A stretch of 64,000 nucleotides of DNA, taken from Dechloromonas sp. CZR5 (GTDB taxonomy: Bacteria > Pseudomonadota > Gammaproteobacteria > Burkholderiales > Rhodocyclaceae). The notes under the pieces were generated by a model. The model made no database searches. It was not told the DNA's origin and was given only the letters and a program-made list of their open reading frames with translations. Where the stretch lies: assembly GCF_008711155.1 (NCBI RefSeq), contig NZ_VUYQ01000011.1, forward strand, positions 19,348 through 83,347, written 5' to 3'. Both the position numbers and the translations under genes were made by a program. Within the stretch, counting starts at the first letter, position 1, and each line of letters opens with the position of its first letter. Below are positions 25,813-34,076 of this stretch, in pieces.

Positions 25813-28206
25813 TTAGTGGTTGAGGATGCCCGGCGCGCGGACGGGCGTCTTGCGCGGGAACAGTTTTTCAAGCCACACCGCAAAGGCCGGCAGCGCGGTC
25901 ATGGCCATCACCATGTTGACCATGAACATGAAGGCGAGCAGCTTGCCCATGTCGGCCTGGAACTTGAGGTCGGAGAACGCCCAGGTGGCGACACCGATGG
26001 CCAGCGTGATGGCGGTGAAGATGGTCGCCGTGCCGACTTCGAGGATGGAATGCTCGAGCGCCTTGACGATGTTTTCGCCCTGCGACAGGTGCAGCTGCAG
26101 GCGGTTGTAGATGTAGAAGGCGTAATCGACGCCGATGCCGACGGCGAGCACCATGACCGGCAGCGTGGCGACGGTCAGGCCGATCTCCAGCTCCTTCATG
26201 AACCAGTAGCCGATGAAGGTGCCGACGGTGAGCGGCAGGCAGCAGGCGAGCACGGCGCGGAAATCGCGATAGACCATGGCGACCAGGAAGACGATGGCGG
26301 CATAGACGTACATCATCATCGGCATTTCGCTCTTCTCGACCTCGTCGTTCACCGCGGCCAGCACGCCGGCGTTGCCGGAAGCGAGGCGGATGGTGACGCC
26401 ATCGAGCTTGTGCTCGGTGCGGAAGTCCTTGACCTTGTCGATGACGCGATTGATGGTCGTCGCCTTGTGGTCGTTGAGGAACAGGTGCACCGCCGTCATG
26501 CTGCAATCCTTGCGCATGTAGCCGCGCATCCGGCCGATTTCGGTGGCCAGCGCCGCGTAGTTGCCCGGATCGATGGGGATGGCGTTCATCTTCGGATTGC
26601 CCTCGTTGTAGCCCTCGTTATAGGTCCGCAACTGGCCGGAGAAGGAAATGGCCGACAGCACGCCCTCGGTGTTCTGCATGTGCCAGACGAACTGGTCCTG
26701 GTAAAGGCCGAGCGCGACGTTCTCGCAGGAATCCGGTGCCGTCTCGAAGACCACGGTCAGCCAGTCGAGGCCGGTATCGTAGGCTTCCGAAATGGCCACC
26801 GCATCGCGGTTGAAGCGGGCTTCCGGACGCAGTTCCGGGGCGCCAGGCTGCAAGGTGCCGATGACGCGGTCGCTGCTCTGCCAGACCGATACGCCGAAGA
26901 CTGCGATGGTCAGCGCGATGACGATGGCGGCATTGCGCGGCTCGGCGACGCGGGCCAGGGCACGCAGCCAGCGGGCCCGCTTGTCACGCTTCATCATCGC
27001 CTTGTCGGCGTATTCCTTGGTGAAGGTAAAGTACGAGGCGGCAATCGGCAGCATCGCCAGGTTGGTGGTGATCTTGAAGAAGACGCCGAGCGAAGCGGTG
27101 ATCGCCAGTTCGCGCACCATCGGAATGGGGATCAGGATCAGCGTGATGAACGAGACGAAGGCGGTGACCAGGGCCAGCACGCCGGGAATGAGCAGGCCGG
27201 AGAAGCTGGCGCGGGCGGCCTGTTCGGTGGTCTTGCCGTGCGCCAGTTCGCGCACGATGAAGTTGATCTGCTGCACGCCGTGCGAGACACCGATGGCGAA
27301 GACCAGGAAAGGCACCAGCACAGCCAGCGGATCGAGGCCGAAGCCGAGCAGGCGCAGGGCGCCGAACTGCCAGACCAGCGAGGTGAATGAACAGACGATG
27401 GGCAGGATGGTGAAGCGCAGCGAATGGCAGTACCAATACACCGCCCCCGCCGTCAGCAAGAGGGCCACCGCGCAGAATTCGAGCACCGACGAGGCCCCGT
27501 CGGCAATGTCGCCGATCTGCTTGGCGAAGCCGATGATCTGGATCTCGAAATCGGCGTCCTCGAACTGCTTGCGCAAGCCTTCCAGCTTGTCGTTGTACGA
27601 CACGTAGTCGATCTTGTTGCCGTCCTTGTCCACCTCGGCCAGTTCGGCGACGATCATCGCGCTGGTCTGGTCGCGCGAGACCAGCGTGCCGACGAAGCCG
27701 CCCTGGCTGGCCGAGCGCTGGATGCCGGCGATGATTTCGGAATTCAGTTGGTCCGGCGTCACGGTGCCGGAAATGATCGGATCGGCGCGGAAGCCTTCCT
27801 CGGTGATCTCATTGACGAAGCTGTTCGGCGTCCACAGCGACTGCACGCCGAGGCGGTCGACGCCCGGCAGGTAGATCACCGCCTGGGTCACGTCGTACAG
27901 GCGCTTCAGGCCGGCCTGCGTCCAAATGGTGTCCTTCTTTGCCTTGACCACGACGTTCAGGCGGTTGGCGCCGAGCACGTCGTTGCGGTACTTGTGAAAG
28001 GTCTCGATGTATTCGTGGCCGGTCGGCATCTGCTTCTCGAAACCGGCCTCCATGCGCAGTTGCAGCGCGAAGTAGCCCATCACGGCGGTGAACACGGCCA
28101 GCCAGATCAGGAAGGGCGTGCGGTATTTGAAACAGAAATTCTCCAGCCCGCCGAGGGTACGGGTCAGATACTTGTCGACGTCGTCGACGCTGAAAAGGTT
28201 GAGCAT
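25813..28206 (-). CDS. RND/MMPL-family transporter
   Basis: A 797-residue inner-membrane protein of the hydrophobe/amphiphile-type RND (MMPL) family. TM1 lies at about 35-52, a large periplasmic domain to about 240, then a helix bundle (SSVLEFCAVALLLTAGAVYWY ... FAIGVSHGVQQINFIVREL), a second periplasmic domain and a second bundle (MYVYAAIVFLVAMVYRDFRAVLA ... VLAVGIGVDYAFYIYNRL). The GIGVDYAFYIYNR helix carries the Asp used for proton coupling. It lacks a MexA-type adaptor; the YCF48-like protein and outer-membrane-type DUF1302 protein of the same operon may replace one. Substrates of such systems are hydrophobic (lipids, hopanoids, aromatic or terpenoid catabolites); here unknown. Confidence 0.9.
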   Translation of the reverse strand: MLNLFSVDDVDKYLTRTLGGLENFCFKYRTPFLIWLAVFTAVMGYFALQLRMEAGFEKQMPTGHEYIETFHKYRNDVLGANRLNVVVKAKKDTIWTQAGLKRLYDVTQAVIYLPGVDRLGVQSLWTPNSFVNEITEEGFRADPIISGTVTPDQLNSEIIAGIQRSASQGGFVGTLVSRDQTSAMIVAELAEVDKDGNKIDYVSYNDKLEGLRKQFEDADFEIQIIGFAKQIGDIADGASSVLEFCAVALLLTAGAVYWYCHSLRFTILPIVCSFTSLVWQFGALRLLGFGLDPLAVLVPFLVFAIGVSHGVQQINFIVRELAHGKTTEQAARASFSGLLIPGVLALVTAFVSFITLILIPIPMVRELAITASLGVFFKITTNLAMLPIAASYFTFTKEYADKAMMKRDKRARWLRALARVAEPRNAAIVIALTIAVFGVSVWQSSDRVIGTLQPGAPELRPEARFNRDAVAISEAYDTGLDWLTVVFETAPDSCENVALGLYQDQFVWHMQNTEGVLSAISFSGQLRTYNEGYNEGNPKMNAIPIDPGNYAALATEIGRMRGYMRKDCSMTAVHLFLNDHKATTINRVIDKVKDFRTEHKLDGVTIRLASGNAGVLAAVNDEVEKSEMPMMMYVYAAIVFLVAMVYRDFRAVLACCLPLTVGTFIGYWFMKELEIGLTVATLPVMVLAVGIGVDYAFYIYNRLQLHLSQGENIVKALEHSILEVGTATIFTAITLAIGVATWAFSDLKFQADMGKLLAFMFMVNMVMAMTALPAFAVWLEKLFPRKTPVRAPGILNH

Positions 28207-28249
28207 GATGTGCTGTCCTGCGGGAGATGATTTGTTCTTATGGTGCGGA

Positions 28250-28275
28250 CCAGGGCGCGGCGAACCGCCCCCTGG
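28250..28275 (-). other. Intercistronic hairpin between DUF1302 and RND genes
   Basis: CCAGGGCGCGG and CCGCCCCCTGG can pair over 11 positions with one mismatch around a CGAA tetraloop-type loop. No U-run follows on either strand. Probably an mRNA stabiliser or partial attenuator that lets the exported DUF1302 protein be made in excess of the transporter (inference). Confidence 0.5.
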
Positions 28276-28287
28276 CCATCGATCGCC

Positions 28288-29925
28288 TTAGAAGTTGCGC
28301 GACACGTACATCCCGAAGAAATCGCGGTCCTTGTACGGCTGGTCATAGACGCGCGAACCGCCCCAGAACTTGGCGTAGTTCACGCCCGCCTGCCACTTGG
28401 CCGGGTTCTGCGTGAAGCTGACGATGAAGTTGGCCGACTTCGCCCCCTCCATGAACAGCGCCGCCGAATTCGGCGTCCGCCCGCTCACCGCCTGGAAGTA
28501 GTAGATCTCCGGCGTGACCTGCCAACCCGGGATCAGGTTGCCGTCGTAGGTCCAGCTGAAGTCCAGGTTGTAGCCCCAGGACAGCTTGTCGCCCACGGCT
28601 TCCGCGCTGTTGCTGGTGTTGAACTCCTGGCCCCAGGCCCAGACGCCGGCGCCCACCGGATCGTTGCCGTAGAACTTCTTCAGCTTCGGATAGTAGGTCG
28701 CCACGCCTTCGATCATCAGCGTCGCCGTCGAGGCATTGCCCAGCGCCTTCAGGATGCCGCCGTAGTCGCCCGGCGTCATGCTGAGCAGGCCGGTCAGGTG
28801 CCACTGGAATTTCTTCTCGTCCACCCAGCAGCGGCCGTCGTTCGACGCACAGCCGAGGGCCGGATTGAGCGATACGGCATCCTTCGGACGGTAGGACAGC
28901 TCGGTGCCGACCGCCCAGTCGCCCAGCGGCATGTTGGCGGAAACGCCGTACATCCGGCGGTCTTCGGCATATCGCCACTGCAGGTCGGTAGACTGGTTCG
29001 GGTTGATGAAAAGCTGCGGCGCCTTGTCGTGGTAGGCCATGGCATAGAAGCCGAGGTTCAGCTGGGTGCCCGACGGCTGCCAGCGCACGGCCGCGCCGTA
29101 CTGGCCGGAGTCCTTGGCCTTGACGCGGTTGATGCCGTAGGTGCTGTCGCCAACGCCCAGGCCGTTCACCTGCGACCAGTAGCTGCCGGTCGGCGGAAAG
29201 TAGTTGGCGTTCCAGGCCGCCTGATAGTAGGCCTCGACGTTCACCCCGTGCCCCAGCCCCGTCGCGAAACTGACAATGGGCGCCGGCAGGAAGACTTCCT
29301 TCAGCTGCGTGCCCGGCTGCGACAGGCGCATGATGTCCAGCGCGTTGGTCTGGTTGATGCCGCCCGGCAGGAACAGGCTCTCGCCCCAGCTGATCACCTG
29401 GTTACCGGCACGGACGCGGGCGCGCTGCTCGCCGACCGAGAATTCCTTGCTCACCCACAGGTCGAGCAGGCGGGTCTTGAACTCCAGGTCGTCCCTGGCG
29501 TCGTCGGACAGCGAGGCGGCGTAGCCGTTGGGGCCGGTCGCCGCGCTGACGAAGCCGGTCGTCTTGGTCGCCGTGAAGTCGCGCAGCCAGCTGAAGCGGC
29601 CCATGAACTTCCAGTCGTCCGGCATCTTGAGCAGCAGTTCGTGCGTGCCCTTCAGGTAGGTCGTGAAAGCGTCGCCCTTCTTGTAGTTGATGTTGCCCTG
29701 ATCGCCGACGCCCTGATAAGTCGTATTGCCGGTCGGCGCACCGTTGCCGGAAGCACCGGCAACGACCAGGTCGCTGGACGGCCCCTGGGCCCGGATACCG
29801 GTGCCCAGCGAGACGGTCGAGTCGAAGCTGCCGGAAATGCTCCCCGTTTCGAAGGTGAAGGCGGAGGCCGCCCCCGCGTAGCCGATCAGCGCTGCCAGAA
29901 CGGTTTTCTTGAAAATATTGTGCAT
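28288..29925 (-). CDS. DUF1302 family outer-membrane-type protein
   Basis: A 545-residue exported protein with signal peptide MHNIFKKTVLAALIGYAGAASA. The mature part is rich in alternating aromatic/polar strands and ends in aromatic Phe (YVSRNF), typical of an outer-membrane beta-barrel. Family hallmarks: SFDSTVSLGTGIRAQGP near the start, GNQVISWGESLFLPGGINQTNALD in the middle. Members are paired with DUF1329 proteins and RND exporters in gene clusters for hydrophobic substrates. Probably the outer-membrane channel of the system. Confidence 0.88.
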   Translation of the reverse strand: MHNIFKKTVLAALIGYAGAASAFTFETGSISGSFDSTVSLGTGIRAQGPSSDLVVAGASGNGAPTGNTTYQGVGDQGNINYKKGDAFTTYLKGTHELLLKMPDDWKFMGRFSWLRDFTATKTTGFVSAATGPNGYAASLSDDARDDLEFKTRLLDLWVSKEFSVGEQRARVRAGNQVISWGESLFLPGGINQTNALDIMRLSQPGTQLKEVFLPAPIVSFATGLGHGVNVEAYYQAAWNANYFPPTGSYWSQVNGLGVGDSTYGINRVKAKDSGQYGAAVRWQPSGTQLNLGFYAMAYHDKAPQLFINPNQSTDLQWRYAEDRRMYGVSANMPLGDWAVGTELSYRPKDAVSLNPALGCASNDGRCWVDEKKFQWHLTGLLSMTPGDYGGILKALGNASTATLMIEGVATYYPKLKKFYGNDPVGAGVWAWGQEFNTSNSAEAVGDKLSWGYNLDFSWTYDGNLIPGWQVTPEIYYFQAVSGRTPNSAALFMEGAKSANFIVSFTQNPAKWQAGVNYAKFWGGSRVYDQPYKDRDFFGMYVSRNF

Positions 29926-29955
29926 GGATTTACCCTCTATTTCCGTTCAGTTGGC

Positions 29956-31344
29956 TTAGCGCTCGCTGATGGCGCGCAGGTTGTCCGACGTGTAGAACCC
30001 TTCCTTCAGCTTCGGATCGCTGGCATCGACGAACCACTTCATGTCCTTGCCACCACCCAGCGAGCTCTGGTCGACCAGATAGCGGTTGTCGATCAGGTTG
30101 TACTGAACGAATGCGGGGTTGTCGCAGCTGCCCGTCTCGTAAACCGGGATGACGAAGCCTTCGCGCAGCTTCCACAGCTTGCCCTGGGCGTCGTAGTCCT
30201 CGGCGACGACGATGGCCCAGCTGTCCTCGTCGATGTAGAAGGTACGCTTCGGCGCAACGTGGCGGACGCCCGACTTGACGGTGGCCTCGACCACCCACAC
30301 GCGGTGCAGCTCGTAACGACGATGGGTGCTATCGACGGCATTTTCCTTGGCGACGTCGTTGAACTTCACGTTCGGGTCGTACATGCCGAAGGCGTTGTAG
30401 CCGACGATCATTTCCTTCTTGCCGACCAGCTTCCAGTCGAAGCGATCGATGGTGCCGTTGAACATGCGCGGCTCGTCCATCGTGTACTGGTTCTCGAAGC
30501 CAATCTGCGGTGCGTCATAGGCGTAGGTCGGCATGCGGCGGACGCGGCGCTGACCCGGGAAGTAGTAGAAGACCTCGTTGGTCTTGTCGGTGAACACGGT
30601 GATCGCCAACGACTGACCGGCCAGCGCGGTCGGCGACTTGTAGGCGAAGTAGGTGTAGTACTCGACCGGCGGCATACTGGAGAACTGGGTCGAACCCTTC
30701 TTGCCCCATGGGAAGAAGTAGGTCTGCGTCGAGGTTGCGGCAATCCACTCGCTGGAACCGGCGCGCGGCGACAGCGCGGTGTACAAGGTCGGCCATTCGA
30801 AACCGACACCGGCGTACTTCATCTTCACGTTCCACATCGCCTCCGTACCGGAGTGCGGCACCGGGAAGGGGATGCCCGGCACGGTGGCTTCCTTCAGGCT
30901 CCAGCCGTCGGCGCCGATCTTGGCGGTGGTGACGTTCTTCTTGGTGTTGTCGGCCACGAAGTCGGGATTGCCGCAGGTGCGGCGGGACGGATAGACATCC
31001 ATCTTGTAGCCCTTGTTCTGCTTGATCAGCTGAACCTGGCCCGGCGACAGTTGCGATGCGTACTTGTCGACGTTGCTCGCATCGATCGAATACAGCGGCT
31101 TGTCGCCCTTGTGCTTCCAGGCGTCGGCGCGGCTCTTGCCGTAGCTCCAGCCGGAAGCCTGCGGCTCGTTACCGCCCCAGGCGGGAATGGAACCATCCTT
31201 GTTGGCGCCCTTCTCGGCACCGACCGGGGTCAGTTCCTTGCCGAGCTTGGCGGCATCGGCGTCCGTCCCGGCCTGGACGGAGAACGACGCGGAAAATACG
31301 GTAGCCAGGATCGCTGCGGCCCCGGCCTTCTTGAACATGATCAT
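29956..31344 (-). CDS. DUF1329 family exported protein
   Basis: A 462-residue protein with signal peptide (KKAGAAAILATVFSASFSVQA, about 4-24). The LolA/LolB-like fold of DUF1329 is suggested by GKELTPVGAEKGANKDGSIPAWGG, PGQRRVRRMPTYAYDAPQ and FYIDEDSWAIVVAEDYDAQGKLWK. Such proteins probably carry lipophilic molecules across the periplasm. The start at 31344 is chosen because AGGAGG lies 5 nt upstream. It is the first gene of the operon and has a regulatory motif shared with the aau promoter about 100 bp upstream of the start. Confidence 0.88.
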   Translation of the reverse strand: MIMFKKAGAAAILATVFSASFSVQAGTDADAAKLGKELTPVGAEKGANKDGSIPAWGGNEPQASGWSYGKSRADAWKHKGDKPLYSIDASNVDKYASQLSPGQVQLIKQNKGYKMDVYPSRRTCGNPDFVADNTKKNVTTAKIGADGWSLKEATVPGIPFPVPHSGTEAMWNVKMKYAGVGFEWPTLYTALSPRAGSSEWIAATSTQTYFFPWGKKGSTQFSSMPPVEYYTYFAYKSPTALAGQSLAITVFTDKTNEVFYYFPGQRRVRRMPTYAYDAPQIGFENQYTMDEPRMFNGTIDRFDWKLVGKKEMIVGYNAFGMYDPNVKFNDVAKENAVDSTHRRYELHRVWVVEATVKSGVRHVAPKRTFYIDEDSWAIVVAEDYDAQGKLWKLREGFVIPVYETGSCDNPAFVQYNLIDNRYLVDQSSLGGGKDMKWFVDASDPKLKEGFYTSDNLRAISER

Positions 31345-31391
31345 TTCAACCTCCTGTGTGGTGAACAGAGACCAACCCCTCCGGCCGGCCG

Positions 31392-31410
31392 CAACCAATT
31401 TCACTGGTTG
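31392..31410. promoter_or_regulatory. Inverted repeat upstream of the DUF1329 operon
   Basis: CAACCA (31392-31397) and TGGTTG (31405-31410) form a 6-bp inverted repeat around 7 bp, about 50 bp before the DUF1329 start. It may be an operator or a leader hairpin; no family match. Confidence 0.35.
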
Positions 31411-31443
31411 GAGGCAGTGTAGAAATTGCCCCCCGCTGCCCGT

Positions 31444-31456
31444 TATCAAAAATCGG
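31444..31456. promoter_or_regulatory. CCGATTYTTGATA motif upstream of the DUF1329 operon
   Basis: On the minus strand CCGATTTTTGATA, pointing toward the DUF1329 gene. It matches 12 of 13 positions with the arms of the inverted repeat between aauB and the divergent binding-protein gene (39003-39085). A TACACT -10-like hexamer lies 21 bp downstream, so the motif would sit at the -35 region, as for a class-II activator site. Confidence 0.5.
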
Positions 31457-31471
31457 CAACTTTTATTGATC

Positions 31472-31890
31472 CAGATCAGATCGGGCTTGGCGGCACGGGG
31501 GATGAACGGCTCGGCTTGTCGCGACCCAAGCCGAGCCACGACAAGCTGGAAGCGGCCATTCGCTAGCTGCTGGCTGATACGAAGAAAGGGGAATCGGAAA
31601 AACTGTTCGTCGAAATCGGGGCACTCGCCACCCGCGACCCGATCGGCCGCTAAATATTCGACAGGATGTACAGCCACCACCGCGCCAACCTGGCCCGCCT
31701 GATCGCCGCCGCCAACCCGGCGTTGGCGGAAAAGGAGGTTCACCTACGCGCCGCCCTCATCGCCATGCAGATCGAGGGTTTGATGCTGCTCATCTCGGAA
31801 AACAAGCCCCGCCATGCGGAACTGGAAGGGATCGAGGAAGCCTGCGTCGCCGCGACCATGGGCATTGCGCTCGGGAATGCTGGCACCTAA
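31472..31890 (+). pseudogene. TetR-family regulator remnant with two in-frame stops
   Basis: Reading one frame from about 31472 gives a TetR-like ligand-binding region (KLEAAIR*LLADTKKGESEK, then DPIGR*IFDRMYSHH, RANLARLIAAANPALAEK, ALIAMQIEGLMLLISENKP, ACVAATMGIAL). It is interrupted by TAG after EAAIR and by TAA after DPIGR. The N-terminal helix-turn-helix is missing altogether. The last 74 codons remain open from ATG 31666. Divergent TetR genes commonly control DUF1329/RND operons, so this is probably the operon's lost local repressor. Confidence 0.7.
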
Positions 31891-32143
31891 GCGGAGGAAA
31901 TTTCTTCAGCAAGAACGCCCGCTTCCAAATGACGCAGCGCCGATAGCCAAAACCGGTTACTGAAAATTGCCCCAAAAAGTGAACATTCCAGCATCCTTCC
32001 CGGTATCCATTGTGGTGGAGTTGTTTTTTACAACCTCACCGATGCTCCTTCCTTGCGCCACGCGCAATTCGGAAAGCATAATTGGCGATAAATATTTATC
32101 GTTATACGGCCCCAGCGGGTCCGTTTAATAACCGTTATACATC
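31891..32143. other. Intergenic region at the left edge of the low-GC islet
   Basis: This holds an imperfect hairpin GGTGGAGTTGT/ACAACCTCACC around a T-run near 32013-32039 and a perfect 16-bp palindrome CGATAAATATTTATCG (32086-32101), about 40 bp before the first islet gene. The latter may be an operator for that gene. Base composition shifts from GC-rich to AT-rich here. Confidence 0.5.
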
Positions 32144-32638
32144 ATGACTACCACTATCTCTGATTACCCAAACGTTGCCGAACTGCTAGCAAATCTCGGA
32201 TGTACCTATCCAGAGGGCGTAGCTCTATTGCCAATAAATTTTGAGTCCGCCACATCAATCGCCGAATTCAAGCAGGTTTCAGAGGCTTCGACAGTAAAAA
32301 CACTACTTCGAAATGCCTCTATCCCATATGGCGAGATTTTCGATAGATCCAAGAAGCCACCATACGTCCAAAACAACTCGTTTGAGTGGATCGCTCCAAC
32401 GATATTTGTCTCAGCTGGGCTGATATCTGGAGACGCAAACTACATCTCGGTCGCATTGAACGTAATCTCGAATTACGCCACTGACTTCTTCAAGGGAATA
32501 TCTGGTGGTAAGTCAATCAAACTCGAAGTTGTAATAGAAAAGACCAAGTCGAAGACGTGCAAGAAGATTACATACCAGGGAGATGTTGACGGGCTAAAAA
32601 ACCTTCCAGAAATCATCCGAGAGATTGCCGATGAATAG
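32144..32638 (+). CDS. Hypothetical protein, islet gene 1
   Basis: A 164-residue protein without a recognised family. The N-terminal half is polar. A moderately hydrophobic segment WIAPTIFVSAGLISGDANYISVALNVI lies about 84-110. The C-terminus (SIKLEVVIEKTKSKTCKKITYQGDVDGLKNLPEIIREI) reads like a small alpha/beta domain reminiscent of the constant component found next to effector proteins in some immunity loci; that is a weak impression. Its end overlaps the start of gene 2 by 8 bp (ATGAATAG). Codon use is AT-richer than the surroundings, suggesting acquisition. Confidence 0.7.
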   Translation: MTTTISDYPNVAELLANLGCTYPEGVALLPINFESATSIAEFKQVSEASTVKTLLRNASIPYGEIFDRSKKPPYVQNNSFEWIAPTIFVSAGLISGDANYISVALNVISNYATDFFKGISGGKSIKLEVVIEKTKSKTCKKITYQGDVDGLKNLPEIIREIADE

Positions 32639-33296
32639 CTCATTACCGGCATTCGTGGCCGAGTTCAATGAACTGGTCAAGGAATCGGAAAATATGCTTT
32701 TGATTACACGGGATAGTGAGCTACAACGTGCAGCTTGCTCAGCTTTAGAGGATGCTCTTAAACGTACGCATATCGAAAAGCAGAAAGCCATTGCCCGTTT
32801 CGACGAGGACTACGCAAACTTGCTTCTCGGCTGCGAGTCTGTTGCTCACGCCCTTTTAGCGGAACTAAACATGTGGCTTCTCTTGAAAGAAGAGAAGCCC
32901 GACGAAGCTTGGAATCATCTCGTGGACGCTCAGATGGCATCGATCTATGCGGCACGCGCTCACGATGGTTTCCGCCATCTTGAGCACCACCATCAGCGAC
33001 TAGAGGCAATTGAACACTTGGTGTTTCCTCGCCAAGTATTCGTTAGTTCGGGAATGCTTGTCGGGTTCCAGGAGTGCTCTATTTGTCGTCGGGATTACGA
33101 CGGCTGTGAGCATTTGGTTGGAAGGCCCTACATGGGGCAGTTCTGTTACATCATCGCTCGCGACATTGACCTCGACCATGTTGCGATCGTTGAACATCCC
33201 GCCGACAAGAGATGCCGAGTTGAGCGGTTTAACGCTGAAGGCGGCACACGCAATCGAATGACATGGAAAATCGAGCCAGATGCCACTGATGCATAG
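32631..33296 (+). CDS. Hypothetical protein, islet gene 2, with Cys/His cluster
   Basis: A 221-residue protein. The N-terminal two thirds is helical and charged (about 1-130). The C-terminal part has a possible zinc site CSICRRDYDGCEHLVGRPYMG followed by FC, then DHVAIVEHPADKRCRVERF, a pattern seen in uncharacterised proteins often linked to mobile regions. The ATG at 32631 inside the stop of gene 1 is preferred over a TTG two codons earlier. Translational coupling to gene 1 indicates a functional pair. Function unknown. Confidence 0.7.
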   Translation: MNSSLPAFVAEFNELVKESENMLLITRDSELQRAACSALEDALKRTHIEKQKAIARFDEDYANLLLGCESVAHALLAELNMWLLLKEEKPDEAWNHLVDAQMASIYAARAHDGFRHLEHHHQRLEAIEHLVFPRQVFVSSGMLVGFQECSICRRDYDGCEHLVGRPYMGQFCYIIARDIDLDHVAIVEHPADKRCRVERFNAEGGTRNRMTWKIEPDATDA

Positions 33297-33354
33297 CCTT
33301 GCAGTCGCACAGGCCGCTCACTTCCACAACTAGGCCTCATTCATCCAAGCACCT

Positions 33355-33819
33355 ATGGCAGGCTTTCTCAAGAAACTCTTCTCGAACGCTCCAAGCCCAA
33401 CTACACCGCAATCGCTCTACTTCACGGATGGTGCGGCTGCGTTCAGGTTCGCCTGCACATCACTGCAATGCGAGTTATTTGCAAAGGCCATGCTCCCTGC
33501 GTTGGTCCTAAACGCAGTCGAGGCCTTGGGAGCCGAAAATCCCGTTGTCATCCTGCCCAATAGAACGCAAATGCTCGCTCTGCGCGTCGCCTCCAAAGAT
33601 GGCGGTTTCCTTGTCCTAGCTGGTTCACTCTCCGCCAACGGCCCTTCGCTGCACCCCGGCGATCTCGTAGCGTGGCACGCCGGCCAACCGATTGAGCATG
33701 AGACAGCGGAGCTTGCGAAAGACCCTCGCTCGCAGTGGGTGGGAATCGTCGTCGCGAAGCTCAAGCCCGAATACGCATTCAATAAGGGCTGGGCAATTGC
33801 TGAGCCTTTTCGCCCTTGA
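33355..33819 (+). CDS. Hypothetical protein, islet gene 3
   Basis: A 154-residue soluble protein starting MAGFLKKLFSNAPS, with a central segment of beta-type sequence (PVVILPNRTQMLALRVASKDGGFLVLAG, then HPGDLVAWHAG and WVGIVVAKLKPEY). No family identified. It lies 58 bp after gene 2 in the same direction, with intermediate base composition. It may belong to the same transcription unit. Confidence 0.65.
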   Translation: MAGFLKKLFSNAPSPTTPQSLYFTDGAAAFRFACTSLQCELFAKAMLPALVLNAVEALGAENPVVILPNRTQMLALRVASKDGGFLVLAGSLSANGPSLHPGDLVAWHAGQPIEHETAELAKDPRSQWVGIVVAKLKPEYAFNKGWAIAEPFRP

Positions 33820-34076
33820 GGCCTACCCCATCGTTGCAGCCGACGTTAGCACCGTGAAAATATCTCTTCACATCGCGCCTTACCTACTGCCCAACATCTA
33901 GGCTAAGGCGCGGTCTTTAGTAGTTTGGATGCTCAGGCGGTAAGTCGGCTCTCGCTCCTCACCTAGCATTCCTGAGAGTCGGGTCTTTCAAAGCTCGAAG
34001 ACAGGGCCCCTTGACTTAGCTGAGTCGAGCAAAAAACTTCCATTTCCCTCTCGCGACACAGCACTCCAGAAGCAAA
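33820..34076. other. Intergenic region at the right edge of the islet
   Basis: No gene, tRNA or convincing terminator seen. The neighbours converge here (islet genes on plus, aau operon on minus). Composition returns to GC-rich near 34080. No recombination site could be defined. Confidence 0.5.

Noticed and set aside
28240..31422. 1060-codon plus-strand frame
   Set aside because: Antisense of the DUF1302 and DUF1329 genes, both with signal peptides and family motifs on the minus strand.
33820..34076. Integron attC-type recombination site at the edge of the islet
   Set aside because: A GTTAGC-like core is present but no matching inverse core or paired arms could be found.
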